A program made the position numbers and the translations under genes. The notes beneath the pieces are model-generated. The model saw nothing but the letters and a program-made list of their open reading frames with translations, had not been told where the DNA came from and searched no databases. This document shows positions 8,899-17,621 of a stretch of 64,000 nt of DNA, in pieces. The DNA comes from Oxalobacteraceae bacterium OTU3CINTB1. Its GTDB lineage: Bacteria; Pseudomonadota; Gammaproteobacteria; Burkholderiales; Burkholderiaceae_D. The DNA is taken from contig CP099652.1 in assembly GCA_024123955.1 (NCBI GenBank), forward strand, positions 2,108,001 through 2,172,000, written 5' to 3'. The number at the start of each line of letters is the position of its first letter. The stretch's first letter is position 1.

Positions 8899-8904
8899 AC
8901 CGAT

Positions 8905-10008
8905 ATGGGAATTTCGCGTTTCTGTTTGACGGTCGCGGTGCTGTTGTCCGCGTCCGCTGCGACCCATGCCGGCGCGCCCGCTACCGATGCTGAGATCATG
9001 GCCATGATCAAGACCCGCGTGGATGTCGACCAGGCCGGCACTGGCATGGTGGTCGGCATCATCGACGCGCATGGCAGCAGGGTGCTAGCGTACGGGAAAC
9101 TGAGCGAGGGCGGCGCGCCCGTCGATGCCGATTCCGTCTACGAGATCGGCTCGATCACCAAGGTCTTCACCGCCACCTTATTGAGCGACATGGCGCGGCG
9201 CGGCGAAGTCGCTCTTGACCACCCCGCCACGCGCTACCTGCCGGTGAAGCTGCCTGCCGTCGGCGAGCGCCAGATCACGCTGGCCGATTTGTCTTCGCAG
9301 CTGTCCGGCATTCCCGGCATCCCGTCCAATCTGGCACCCAAGGACGACAACAATCCGTTCGCCGATTACACGGTGCCGCAGTTGTACGCGTTCGTGTCCG
9401 GCTTCACGCCAGCGCGGCCGGCTGGCGAGAAGTATGAGTATTCCAACGCCGGCGTCGGCCTGCTCGGGCACATCCTGACATTGCGTGCAAAGACGGACTA
9501 CGAAACGCTGGTACGCCAGCGGATCACCGGCCCGCTGGGCATGAACGACACGGGCATTTCGCTGACGCCGGCCATGCGCCAGCATTTGGCGGTGGGCTAC
9601 GGGATGCCGGGCATGCCGGCGGCCAATTGGGATATGCCGGTGCTGGCAGGCATGGGCGCGTTGCGTTCGTCGACAGCGGACATGTTGAAATTTGTGGGCG
9701 CGAACATGGGCTTGGACAAGTCGCCGCTATACGGCGCGATGCAGGCCACGCATCAGGCGCGCCATGCGATAGAGGGCAAGCCGGGCCAGTCGGTGGCGCT
9801 GGGCTGGCATGTCCTGGAGCAGAACGGCTCGCGCATCGTCTGGCACAACGGCGGGACCGCGGGCTACCGCACGTATATCGGGTTTGACGAAGTCACGCGG
9901 CGGGGCGTGGTGCTGATGTCGAACTCGCACACGGGATCGGACGACATCGCGCGGCGCGCGTTGAACAGCGCATTCCCGATCATCGTTCCCAAGCCCATGG
10001 CGATGTAA
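8905..10008 (+). CDS. Exported serine hydrolase, beta-lactamase class C-like fold
   Basis: A 367-residue protein with a signal peptide (residues about 1-22, cleavage near THAGA). The three active-site elements of the penicillin-binding-protein/class C family are visible: Ser83-x-x-Lys86 (SITK), Tyr-Ser-Asn at about 179-181 (EYSN), and the third motif as HNG at about 314-316 in place of KTG. Replacement of KTG by HxG is usual in esterases and D-peptidases of this family, so beta-lactamase activity should not be assumed. It begins 6 bases after the PLP enzyme and may be co-transcribed. Confidence 0.85.
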   Translation: MGISRFCLTVAVLLSASAATHAGAPATDAEIMAMIKTRVDVDQAGTGMVVGIIDAHGSRVLAYGKLSEGGAPVDADSVYEIGSITKVFTATLLSDMARRGEVALDHPATRYLPVKLPAVGERQITLADLSSQLSGIPGIPSNLAPKDDNNPFADYTVPQLYAFVSGFTPARPAGEKYEYSNAGVGLLGHILTLRAKTDYETLVRQRITGPLGMNDTGISLTPAMRQHLAVGYGMPGMPAANWDMPVLAGMGALRSSTADMLKFVGANMGLDKSPLYGAMQATHQARHAIEGKPGQSVALGWHVLEQNGSRIVWHNGGTAGYRTYIGFDEVTRRGVVLMSNSHTGSDDIARRALNSAFPIIVPKPMAM

Positions 10009-10054
10009 GTGCGTTGCGAAAAACTCTGACCACAAATCTAAAACACTTCTAAAA

Positions 10055-10150
10055 CACGTAGGGCGGATTAGGCAAAGCCGTAATCCGCCATCAATGAGCC
10101 GTCGACGAAGCATGCATGGCGGATTACGCTTCGCTAATCCGCCCTACGTG
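10055..10150. repeat. Paired palindromic repeat (GGCGGATTA family), copy 1
   Basis: The element is bounded by perfect 17-bp inverted arms, CACGTAGGGCGGATTAG (10055-10071) and its complement (10134-10150). Inside are two hairpins: one at 10062-10089 and one at about 10117-10143, each built on GGCGGATTA/TAATCCGCC. It lies between the convergent serine hydrolase and lexA genes and could end both transcripts. Related copies occur at 24312-24365 and 58991-59024. Confidence 0.9.
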
Positions 10151-10183
10151 TCTCCACGACTAACCGAGGGTTTCTTACCAAAC

Positions 10184-10822
10184 TTAGTGCCAGCTGCGCA
10201 TCAGGCCGACCGCCAGGCCTTCCAGCGCGAATTCGTCCGCCTCGGGGTCGACCTTGATGATCTTGAAGTCCGGGTTCTCCGGCAGCAGCTCGACCAGCGT
10301 GCCGGTCTTGCGGTAGCGCTTGACCGTGACGTCGTTGCCGATCCGCGCGACGACGATCTGGCCGTTCTTGGCGCTGTCGACCTTCTTTACCGCCAGCAGG
10401 TCGCCGTCCATGATGCCGGCGTCGCGCATCGATTCGCCGCGCACCTTGAGCAGGTAGTCCGGCTTGGACGAGAACATCGCCGGGTCGACGCTGTAGCTGG
10501 CCTCCAGGTTTTCCTGCGCCAGGATCGGCGAGCCGGCGGCCACGCGGCCGATCAGCGGCAACGACATCATCAGTGACACCGGCACCTTCGGCGTGGCTGG
10601 TTCGGCGTGCACGCCCAGCAGACGGATGCCGCGCGAGGTGCCGGCGGCGATTTCGATGGCGCCCTTGCGCGCCAGCGCCTGCAGATGCTCCTCGGCCGCG
10701 TTGGCGGATTTGAAGCCCAGTTCGTTGGCGATCTCGGCGCGCGTCGGCGGGAAGCCGGTGTTTTCGATGGCATCCTTGATCAGATTGAGAATTTGTTCCT
10801 GGCGTGCGGTGAGCTTGATCAT
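10184..10822 (-). CDS. lexA: LexA repressor, SOS regulator
   Basis: A 212-residue repressor of DNA-damage genes. The N-terminal winged helix (residues 1-70; [16 protein letters not shown], then [13 protein letters not shown]) is followed by the autocleavage domain. The cleavage site Ala96-Gly97 (GRVAAGSP) and the catalytic dyad Ser131 (RGESM) and Lys168 (VTVKRYRK) are all present with normal spacing. The ATG at 10822 gives the standard MIKLTARQ start; the open frame reaches further upstream through the operators. Two SOS boxes lie directly upstream, so the gene is autoregulated. Confidence 0.97.
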   Translation of the reverse strand: MIKLTARQEQILNLIKDAIENTGFPPTRAEIANELGFKSANAAEEHLQALARKGAIEIAAGTSRGIRLLGVHAEPATPKVPVSLMMSLPLIGRVAAGSPILAQENLEASYSVDPAMFSSKPDYLLKVRGESMRDAGIMDGDLLAVKKVDSAKNGQIVVARIGNDVTVKRYRKTGTLVELLPENPDFKIIKVDPEADEFALEGLAVGLMRSWH

Positions 10823-10836
10823 GAGTGCAGTTGGGC

Positions 10837-10852
10837 CTGTGTATATAGACAG
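10837..10852 (-). promoter_or_regulatory. LexA (SOS) box 1 upstream of lexA
   Basis: CTGTGTATATAGACAG fits the CTGT-N8-ACAG consensus exactly. It ends 15 bases before the lexA start codon. Confidence 0.92.
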
Positions 10853-10853
10853 T

Positions 10854-10869
10854 CTGTATTTTTGTACAG
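10854..10869 (-). promoter_or_regulatory. LexA (SOS) box 2 upstream of lexA
   Basis: CTGTATTTTTGTACAG also fits CTGT-N8-ACAG. It is one base from box 1, so centres are 17 bp apart, about one and a half helical turns. Confidence 0.88.
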
Positions 10870-10939
10870 TATGGCCCGCAATGCAAGGAAATTTGTTGTG
10901 TTCAGCGAAATAAAATGAAAAAAGTTCGTTCAACCACCT

Positions 10940-13645
10940 TCATCGTGGCTTCAACAGCACGCGCGTGGTCGCCGCCGTCAGCGGAATCTTGTAGCCCTCG
11001 CGCTCGGAAACCAGGCCCTGCGGCTTGAATCTGCCGCCCGGACTCTCGACCAGCAGCCGGGCCGCCGGCGTCGCAGCGGTGGCGGCTGCGAGCTCGAGCG
11101 TGATCGCGCCGCTAGTCGGGTCGAACGCCGCGCTGTCGATCTTGCCCGCCTCCAGGGTGATCCAGGCACGCGCCGGCGCCACAAACAGGCGCGTGCGCGC
11201 GCTGTCCCTGGGCGTGATCTGGACCGTGCCATTATTAGCCACTTTCATGTTGCCGCCAAAGCTGAGCCAGCCGAAGGTCGGGTCTTTCAGTACATAGGTG
11301 GCGGTCGCGTACGCGTGGCCGTAGAAGCCCATGCCGTAGTCGCCGCTGTAGGCGTCCCAGCGCATCATGTCCGGCCAGGCGTGGAAGGCGGCCGACGAGA
11401 AACCGTCGCGATCGATATTGGTGATGCCGCCCAGCAGCCCGCCGTAGGCCACGCGCAGCAAGTACAGGTCGCTCGGGTTGGCGCGGTAGGCGTCGAACAG
11501 CGGCACCGCGTTCAAGGTCGAGCCGTAATGGTGGATCTGGCGCTCGATGCGCGCGGTCTTGCCGCCATATAAGAAATCCCAGTAGCGGCGGGCGTTGCCG
11601 TTGTAGCCCCAGCTCGGAATCGCCGGGTCGTAGCCCAGGATCACTTCGCGCGTGATGTCGGCCTGCTTGGTGTAGCCGAAGTGGCGCATCCACGCGTAGA
11701 CCTCGGCCTGGCCGGTCGAGTCCCACGCCATCTCGCTGCCGAAGGGGAAGGCCAGCGTGCGCCAGTGGTCGGCGCGCCGCTTCATCATCGCTTCCATGTC
11801 GGCCGCCTCGGCCGTCATGCCTTCGCGCTGCAAGTCTTTCAGGATGTCGAGGAAGACGTCGCCCTCCATCAGCCCGAACTGCGCGTACTCGGGCGCGTCG
11901 CGCACCATCGCCACCGTGGTCTGGTAGGCGCGCTGCAAGTACCAGCGCCAGTCGTGCGCGGTGACCAGGCCGACGTGGTTGCGCGCCAGCCGGTACAGCA
12001 CCCAGTGGCCGATGGCGACGTGCGGATAGTTATAAGCGCGGCCCAGGTCGTCCGCGTTCTTCTTCGGCCATGAGGTCCAGGTGCTCCAGTCCGCTTTCTG
12101 GTTGTAGTAGCCGGGGAAGGCTTTCGGGTCGTAGTAGAACAGGCTCTTGCGCACGGCGCCTGCCTGCGGGCCGTCGGCCACCTGCAACTTGCCGACCACC
12201 GTCTCGTTGACCAGCCGTTCCAGCTTGGCCACCTCGGCCGCGTTGGGATTGTCGAGCTGCTTGCTCATGGCCGCCACCCAGCTGCCGCCGCCGCCTTCGT
12301 CGCTCATGCCGGAGATCCACACGCGCGGATCGTCGGTGACGATGCGCTTGGCGTCGCGGTCGTAGGTGAGGATGGCAGGCGCGCGGTTGAACGGATCTGT
12401 CTTGTCGTCGAACCATTGCTGGGTGGTGGAGAACTTGCCGAGGTCGGCCACCGTTTGCTCCAGCGGCTTGGTGACGAAGTAGCTGACCGTCTGCACGCTG
12501 CCATCGGCGTAGGCGATCGACAGGCGCGCCGGTCCCCAGCCGTTGCCGCGCACCGTGTAGCGTGCCCAGCCTTTGGCGCTCGACTTGACCGGCGCGACGG
12601 CCAGCGCGTTCTCGGGCGAACTGGTGATGCCGATGACTTTTTGCGGACTGTTGAGGAACAGCGTCGCCTCCAGATCGGTCGGCACCACGTAGCCGGGGAT
12701 GCCAACCGCGACCGGGCGCTTTTGCGCGATCAGGGCGGCTTCGATGGCGCGGATCGACGGCGCCGTGGCGAAGCGCACGCCGATGTCGCGCCGCGCGCCC
12801 GCTTCCAAAGTGATGCTGGTCGGCGTGTTCCACTGTTCGCCGGCGTTCTTCCATTCGTTCTCGGCGTAGGCCTTGCTGGCGACGGTCCAGTCGTAGAAGC
12901 CTTCTGAGGTTTGCGCGCGCGGGCTGCGGTCGGTCAGCGGACGCCATGCTTCCAGCGGCGTGCGCCCGTCCGGCGTGACGATCAGCGCCGGACCCTGGCC
13001 GTTGAGGCGCGTCACCTGCACATAGCCGGCGTCGCGGCCTATATAAGGGTCGGCGAAACTGGCGCTGGCATGGGCCTGCTCCAGGTTGCGGTCGGTGATG
13101 ATGTTGTCGAACACCATCGGCATGCCGAGGCCGCCGATTTCCACCGGCGCGTTCGACTTGTTAATCAACGTGAACCGCAGCACCAGCGCGCCGCCCTCGT
13201 TGAGCCAGCGCCGCTCCACCGTCAACGGCAGGTCCTTGCCCAGGCTGGCCGTGATGTCGGCCGCCGCCAGGACCTTGCCGCCGGCCTTCAGCGGCTTGAT
13301 CGGTCGCCGCGCGGCGGACGAGGAGAATTCCTGCCAGGCCCCGGCGCCACCGCTGCGCAGGCGCAGGTTCAGGTCGCCGATGTGGGCGTAGCCGTCGTAT
13401 TGACGCTCGGCCTCCCTCGGGCCGGGTGTGAAGTCGAAGCTGGGATCGGCGACCGGGTCGAGCCGGGCCAGCGTCTGGGTGTCAGTGCGCAGCGCCAGCA
13501 GAAACTGTTTGGTGCTGTAGGCCTTGGTGGCGATGTCGGGATGGCTGGGTTTGGCGGCGGCGGGGGCGGGCGCCTCGGCGGCGAGGGCTGGGCCCGTAAT
13601 GAGGAAGGAAAACAGCAGAGGGGACAGCGCGCGGAAAGGTTGCAT
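10940..13645 (-). CDS. Large exported protein, DUF5695-like (possible glycoside-active)
   Basis: A 901-residue protein with a signal peptide (MQPFRALSPLLFSFLITGPALAAE region, cleavage near residue 22). The N-terminal half looks beta-rich, with supersandwich-like segments such as GGALVLRFTLINKSNAPVEI. The C-terminal half is helical and Trp/Tyr/His-rich (HVAIGHWVLYRLARNH, GFYGHAYATATYVLKD), as in alpha/alpha toroid glycoside hydrolases. The overall look fits the DUF5695 family, but this is recognition without a database search. Start chosen at 13645 because the preceding 36 codons lack coding character and the signal peptide begins here. It is a lone gene convergent with none, divergent from rpsF. 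Confidence 0.65.
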   Translation of the reverse strand: MQPFRALSPLLFSFLITGPALAAEAPAPAAAKPSHPDIATKAYSTKQFLLALRTDTQTLARLDPVADPSFDFTPGPREAERQYDGYAHIGDLNLRLRSGGAGAWQEFSSSAARRPIKPLKAGGKVLAAADITASLGKDLPLTVERRWLNEGGALVLRFTLINKSNAPVEIGGLGMPMVFDNIITDRNLEQAHASASFADPYIGRDAGYVQVTRLNGQGPALIVTPDGRTPLEAWRPLTDRSPRAQTSEGFYDWTVASKAYAENEWKNAGEQWNTPTSITLEAGARRDIGVRFATAPSIRAIEAALIAQKRPVAVGIPGYVVPTDLEATLFLNSPQKVIGITSSPENALAVAPVKSSAKGWARYTVRGNGWGPARLSIAYADGSVQTVSYFVTKPLEQTVADLGKFSTTQQWFDDKTDPFNRAPAILTYDRDAKRIVTDDPRVWISGMSDEGGGGSWVAAMSKQLDNPNAAEVAKLERLVNETVVGKLQVADGPQAGAVRKSLFYYDPKAFPGYYNQKADWSTWTSWPKKNADDLGRAYNYPHVAIGHWVLYRLARNHVGLVTAHDWRWYLQRAYQTTVAMVRDAPEYAQFGLMEGDVFLDILKDLQREGMTAEAADMEAMMKRRADHWRTLAFPFGSEMAWDSTGQAEVYAWMRHFGYTKQADITREVILGYDPAIPSWGYNGNARRYWDFLYGGKTARIERQIHHYGSTLNAVPLFDAYRANPSDLYLLRVAYGGLLGGITNIDRDGFSSAAFHAWPDMMRWDAYSGDYGMGFYGHAYATATYVLKDPTFGWLSFGGNMKVANNGTVQITPRDSARTRLFVAPARAWITLEAGKIDSAAFDPTSGAITLELAAATAATPAARLLVESPGGRFKPQGLVSEREGYKIPLTAATTRVLLKPR

Positions 13646-13805
13646 ATCGAAATCCTGTTGGTTTTGCAAGATGTTAGCACTGTCGCGCGGCGGCGAAGGG
13701 GTAGATTTCCGCCCGAAAAGCTGATATAGTCGCGGGCTTACCTCTTCCCACACCTGTCTTGACGCCAGGGTGGGCTATATTTTCACAGTCCTTAAGGGAG
13801 TTTGC

Positions 13806-14198
13806 ATGCGTCACTATGAAATAGTATTTATCGTCCATCCGGACCAGAGCGAGCAAGTGCCCGCCATGATCGAACGTTACAAAACCACCGTAACGACCCG
13901 CGGCGGCGCCGTGCACCGTGTTGAAGATTGGGGCCGCCGTCAGATGGCTTACTCGATCCAGAAACTGGCTAAAGCACACTACATCTGCCTGAACATCGAA
14001 TGCGACAACGAGACCCTGGTCGAGCTGGAAACCGCCTTCAAATTCAATGATGCCGTGCTGCGTCACCTGACCGTCAAGATGAAGAAAGCGGAAACCGCTC
14101 CTTCGCCGATGATGAAGTCGGTACAACGTGAAGATGCAGCGAAATCGCATCGCACCGAAGCCCCAGCAGCTCCTGTTGCCGCCGCTCCTGCGGCCTAA
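13806..14198 (+). CDS. rpsF: 30S ribosomal protein S6
   Basis: The 130-residue S6 begins [18 protein letters not shown] and contains [21 protein letters not shown], both diagnostic. The start at 13806 has AAGGGAG upstream. The C-terminus has an Ala/Pro-rich tail of about 15 residues. First gene of the rpsF-priB-rpsR-rplI operon. Confidence 0.97.
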   Translation: MRHYEIVFIVHPDQSEQVPAMIERYKTTVTTRGGAVHRVEDWGRRQMAYSIQKLAKAHYICLNIECDNETLVELETAFKFNDAVLRHLTVKMKKAETAPSPMMKSVQREDAAKSHRTEAPAAPVAAAPAA

Positions 14199-14228
14199 TT
14201 GTTGTAAAACCGAGCTGACACAGCTCCA

Positions 14229-14534
14229 GTGAATCAAAGCCAATTCATTGCCTTGATCGCCGAACGGGACGCCTTGCGCTATACCCCGGCCGGCATGCCG
14301 ATCGTGAACGCTGTACTCCAGCACCGGTCGCAGCAGATGGAGGCGGGCATTGCCCGGTTGAGCGAATTCGAGATTTCCGCGGTTGCCGCGGGCGAGATCT
14401 CGGGCCGCTTCAGCCAGGCGCCACTGGGCGGGGTGTACCAGTTCACCGGTTTTCTCAACAAAAAGACACGCAACAGCAAAAGCCTGGTGTTTCACATCAT
14501 TGATTTTAGTGCTGTCCCAGACAGCTCAATTTAG
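14229..14534 (+). CDS. priB: Primosomal replication protein N
   Basis: A 101-residue single OB-fold protein that binds single-stranded DNA and helps restart stalled forks with PriA and DnaT. It starts at a GTG (14229) with no ATG nearby. FIALIAERDALRYTPAGMPI and the GRFSQAPLG to VYQFTGFLNKKTR strand pattern fit betaproteobacterial PriB. Location between rpsF and rpsR is diagnostic. Confidence 0.93.
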   Translation: MNQSQFIALIAERDALRYTPAGMPIVNAVLQHRSQQMEAGIARLSEFEISAVAAGEISGRFSQAPLGGVYQFTGFLNKKTRNSKSLVFHIIDFSAVPDSSI

Positions 14535-14549
14535 ATACAGGAGCCTCAA

Positions 14550-14840
14550 ATGGCATTCGGTAAAAAGTTCGACAAAAACAAGCTCAAGCTTAAAGAAAAG
14601 CGCAAGCAACAAAATCCACTGTTCAAGCGCAAGAAGTTCTGCCGCTTCACCGCCGCTGGCGTTGAGCAGGTTGACTACAAAGACGTTGATACCCTGAAGG
14701 ACTTCGTCCAGGAAAACGGCAAGATCATGCCAGCACGTCTGACCGGCACCAAGGCGCACTACCAGCGTCAAGTTGACACCGCCATCAAACGCGCCCGCTA
14801 CCTCGCGCTGCTGCCTTACACCGATCTGCACCACGCTTAA
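14550..14840 (+). CDS. rpsR: 30S ribosomal protein S18
   Basis: A 96-residue S18, which pairs with S6 on the small subunit. [17 protein letters not shown] and [18 protein letters not shown] are the family core, and [10 protein letters not shown] is the typical end. The N-terminus has a basic extension rich in Lys. RBS CAGGAG is 6 bases before the ATG. Confidence 0.97.
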   Translation: MAFGKKFDKNKLKLKEKRKQQNPLFKRKKFCRFTAAGVEQVDYKDVDTLKDFVQENGKIMPARLTGTKAHYQRQVDTAIKRARYLALLPYTDLHHA

Positions 14841-14868
14841 TTGCGTAGTCTAATCCTGGAGAAAAACT

Positions 14869-15321
14869 ATGCAAATCATTCTGTTAGAAAAAGTCGTCAA
14901 CCTGGGCAACCTGGGTGAAGTCGTTAAAGTTAAAGACGGTTACGCACGTAACTTCCTGATTCCGCAAAAAATGGCCCGTCGCGCTACCGCGTCGGCTGTT
15001 GCTGAATTCGAAGTCAAGCGCGCCGAACTGGAAAAAGCTGCTGCCGCCAAACTGGCCGCCGCGCAAGCCCAAGGCGAGAAACTGAACGGCATGACCGTGA
15101 ACGTTTCGCAAAAAGCTGGTGTCGACGGCCGTCTGTTCGGCTCGGTCACCAACTTCGACATCGCTGAAGCGCTGACCAAAGCTGGTTTCGCTGTAGAAAA
15201 AGCTGCTGTGCGCATGCCTACCGGTCCTCTGAAGACCGTTGGCGAGCACCCGGTGAGCGTTGCTCTGCACACCGACGTAGTGGTCGAAGTGACCGTTGCA
15301 GTCGTCGGCGAAGCAGCCTAA
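14869..15321 (+). CDS. rplI: 50S ribosomal protein L9
   Basis: A 150-residue L9 with the N-terminal signature [21 protein letters not shown] and [13 protein letters not shown], the long connecting helix (residues about 40-75), and the C-terminal domain ([16 protein letters not shown]). Last gene of the operon, followed by a terminator. Confidence 0.97.
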   Translation: MQIILLEKVVNLGNLGEVVKVKDGYARNFLIPQKMARRATASAVAEFEVKRAELEKAAAAKLAAAQAQGEKLNGMTVNVSQKAGVDGRLFGSVTNFDIAEALTKAGFAVEKAAVRMPTGPLKTVGEHPVSVALHTDVVVEVTVAVVGEAA

Positions 15322-15386
15322 ATTACTTGCACGGGCAGCAATGCCCGTTGTGTTGCTAATAACGCTTGCGATATTGGTAATAGTTG

Positions 15387-15414
15387 AAAAAAGCCGGGCT
15401 TGCCCGGCTTTTTT
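15387..15414 (+). terminator. Rho-independent terminator after rplI
   Basis: GCCGGG and CCCGGC arms around a CTTG loop (15393-15408) are flanked by A and T runs, so it could act on either strand. It separates the ribosomal operon from dnaB. Confidence 0.92.
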
Positions 15415-15440
15415 ATCGCCAATTTTTTCGCGGTAACGCC

Positions 15441-15467
15441 TTGGCTGCCGCCCTAAGCGGGTATAAT
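15441..15467 (+). promoter_or_regulatory. Candidate dnaB promoter, probably leaderless
   Basis: A perfect TATAAT (15462-15467) lies only 7 bases before the dnaB ATG at 15475; a weak TTGGCT is at 15441-15446 (15-bp spacer). Transcription from this box would start at or next to the A of the start codon. Confidence 0.55.
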
Positions 15468-15474
15468 TCGCGCC

Positions 15475-16860
15475 ATGAACACCCCCTCCGATCCGCAACT
15501 CGATTCACTCCGCGTCCCGCCGCATTCCATCGAAGCAGAACAGTCCGTCATCGGCGGCTTGCTGCGCGATAACCAGGCGTTCGACCGCATCGCGGACATG
15601 ATGCATTCGGAAGACTTCTACCGCTATGACCACCGCATCATCTTCGAACAGATCGTCAAGATGATCAACGGCTCCAAGCCGGCCGACGTCATCACGGTGT
15701 TCGAAACATTGACGCAGATGGGCAAGGCCGAGGACGTCGGCGGCCTGGCCTACCTGAACGCGATGGCGCAAAACACGCCGTCGGCGGCCAATATCCGGCG
15801 TTACGCCGAGATCGTGCGCGACCGTTCCATCCTGCGCCAGCTGATCACCGTGGCCGACGAGATTTCCGGCCAGGCGTTCACGCCCCAGGGCAAGGAAGTC
15901 AAGCAGATGCTCGACGAGGCCGAATCGAAGATCTTCGCCATCGCCGAACAGGGCGCCCGCGGCGCCGCCGGCTGGCTGCCGGTGCAGCCGCTGCTGACCC
16001 AGGTGGTCGAGCGCATCGATGAATTATATTCACGTGACAACCAGTCCGAGATCACCGGCGTGCCAACCGGCTGGATCGACCTCGACCGCATGACCTCCGG
16101 CCTGCAGCCGGGCGACATGGTGGTCGTCGCCGGCCGTCCGTCGATGGGCAAGACCGCGTTCTCGATGAACATCGCCGAGAACGTCGCCGTCGAAGAGGGC
16201 CTGCCGGTCGCCGTGTTCTCGATGGAGATGGGCGGCGTGCAGCTGGCCATGCGTATGCTCGGTTCCGTCGGCCAGCTCGACCAGCACCGCCTGCGCACCG
16301 GTAAGCTCAACGACGAGGATTGGCCGCGCCTGACGCACGCCATCCAGAAAATGAACGACGCCCAGGTCTATATCGATGAGACCCCGGCATTGAACCCGAT
16401 CGAGATGCGCGCCCGCGCGCGGCGCCTGTCGCGCCAGTGCGGCAAGCTCGGCCTGATCGTGGTCGACTACCTGCAGCTGATGACCGGTTCGACCCAGGGC
16501 GACAACCGCGCCTCCGAGATCTCGGAGATCTCGCGCTCGCTCAAGGGCCTGGCCAAGGAACTGCAGTGCCCGGTGATCGCGCTGTCGCAGCTGAACCGCT
16601 CGCTGGAGCAACGCCCCAACAAACGTCCCGTCATGTCCGACCTGCGCGAATCCGGCGCTATCGAGCAGGATGCGGACGTCATCATCTTCCTGTATCGCGA
16701 CGAGGTCTACAACCCCGACTCGCCCGATAAGGGAACGGCCGAGATCATCATCGGTAAGCAGCGTAACGGCCCGATCGGCTCGGTGCGCCTGACCTGGATC
16801 GGCCAATACACCAAGTTCGGCAACTACGCCGGTAACCTGGCGCTGTACCAAGGCGACTAA
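15475..16860 (+). CDS. dnaB: Replicative DNA helicase
   Basis: A 461-residue hexameric 5'-3' helicase. The N-terminal domain begins PHSIEAEQSVIGGLLRDN, and the RecA-like motor has Walker A GRPSMGKTAF at about residues 219-228, the LGLIVVDYLQLM Walker B, and LSQLNRSLEQRPNKRP with the arginine-finger region downstream. No intein or insertion is seen. The start codon has no clear ribosome binding site, consistent with the leaderless promoter proposal. Confidence 0.97.
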   Translation: MNTPSDPQLDSLRVPPHSIEAEQSVIGGLLRDNQAFDRIADMMHSEDFYRYDHRIIFEQIVKMINGSKPADVITVFETLTQMGKAEDVGGLAYLNAMAQNTPSAANIRRYAEIVRDRSILRQLITVADEISGQAFTPQGKEVKQMLDEAESKIFAIAEQGARGAAGWLPVQPLLTQVVERIDELYSRDNQSEITGVPTGWIDLDRMTSGLQPGDMVVVAGRPSMGKTAFSMNIAENVAVEEGLPVAVFSMEMGGVQLAMRMLGSVGQLDQHRLRTGKLNDEDWPRLTHAIQKMNDAQVYIDETPALNPIEMRARARRLSRQCGKLGLIVVDYLQLMTGSTQGDNRASEISEISRSLKGLAKELQCPVIALSQLNRSLEQRPNKRPVMSDLRESGAIEQDADVIIFLYRDEVYNPDSPDKGTAEIIIGKQRNGPIGSVRLTWIGQYTKFGNYAGNLALYQGD

Positions 16861-16976
16861 CACCGGCAACACCACTGGGTACGCCACAGCAAACAGGGCG
16901 TGCCCATCCTGACGCCGCCGGCGAATGCCGGAGGGCGGTCTGTAGCAGTAATCACGACTATGAAACGGAGAAAGAC

Positions 16977-17603
16977 ATGTTTGGACGCTTGATGCCCACC
17001 GAGGGCAAATTTTTTGACCTGTTCAATCAGCACGCCGACCTGTGCGTCAAAGGTGCAAAAGAGATGCTGGGGTTGATGTCCAACTTCGACGACCTGGAAA
17101 ACCGCGTGCACGCCATCGAGAGCATCGAGAAACAGGCCGACAAGATCACCTACGCCACCGTCGACCTGCTGCACAAGACCTTCATCACGCCGATCGACCG
17201 CGACGACATCCACAAGCTCATCACGCGCCAGGACGACATCCTCGACCTGCTGGAAGACGCCGCCCAGACCGTCTCGCTGTACGACCTGCACTCGGTCACG
17301 CCGGAAGCCAAGCGCCTGGCCGAGCTGGTGCTCGCCTGCACCGAGAAGGTCAAGGAAGCCGTGGCGCTGCTGCACAACATGGACAACTCGCGCCAGATCG
17401 TTGCCATCTGCGAAGAGATCGACCGCCTGGAGTCGGACGCCGACCACGTCATGCGCGCCGCCATGTCCAAGCTGTTCCGCGACGAACCGGATGTGCGCAA
17501 CCTGATCAAGATGAAGGCGATCTACGAAATTCTGGAAACCGTCACCGACCGTTGCGAGGATGTGGCCAACATCATCGAAGGCATCATCGTCGAAAACGCC
17601 TAA
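16977..17603 (+). CDS. PhoU-like (DUF47) accessory protein of the Pit phosphate transporter
   Basis: A 208-residue all-helical protein starting MFGRLMPTEGKFFDLFNQHA, the standard start of DUF47/PhoU-like proteins coupled to Pit. It contains repeated helix motifs such as IESIEKQADKITYATVDLL and RQIVAICEEIDRLESDADHVM with conserved acidic residues that bind metal in PhoU. It probably tunes the phosphate carrier encoded 18 bases downstream. Confidence 0.93.
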   Translation: MFGRLMPTEGKFFDLFNQHADLCVKGAKEMLGLMSNFDDLENRVHAIESIEKQADKITYATVDLLHKTFITPIDRDDIHKLITRQDDILDLLEDAAQTVSLYDLHSVTPEAKRLAELVLACTEKVKEAVALLHNMDNSRQIVAICEEIDRLESDADHVMRAAMSKLFRDEPDVRNLIKMKAIYEILETVTDRCEDVANIIEGIIVENA

Positions 17604-17621
17604 TTACAAAAAGATCAGTCC

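Noticed and set aside
13759..13781. TTGACG and TATATT before rpsF as a promoter
   Set aside because: The spacer is only 11 bases, too short for sigma-70, so the pair was not annotated.
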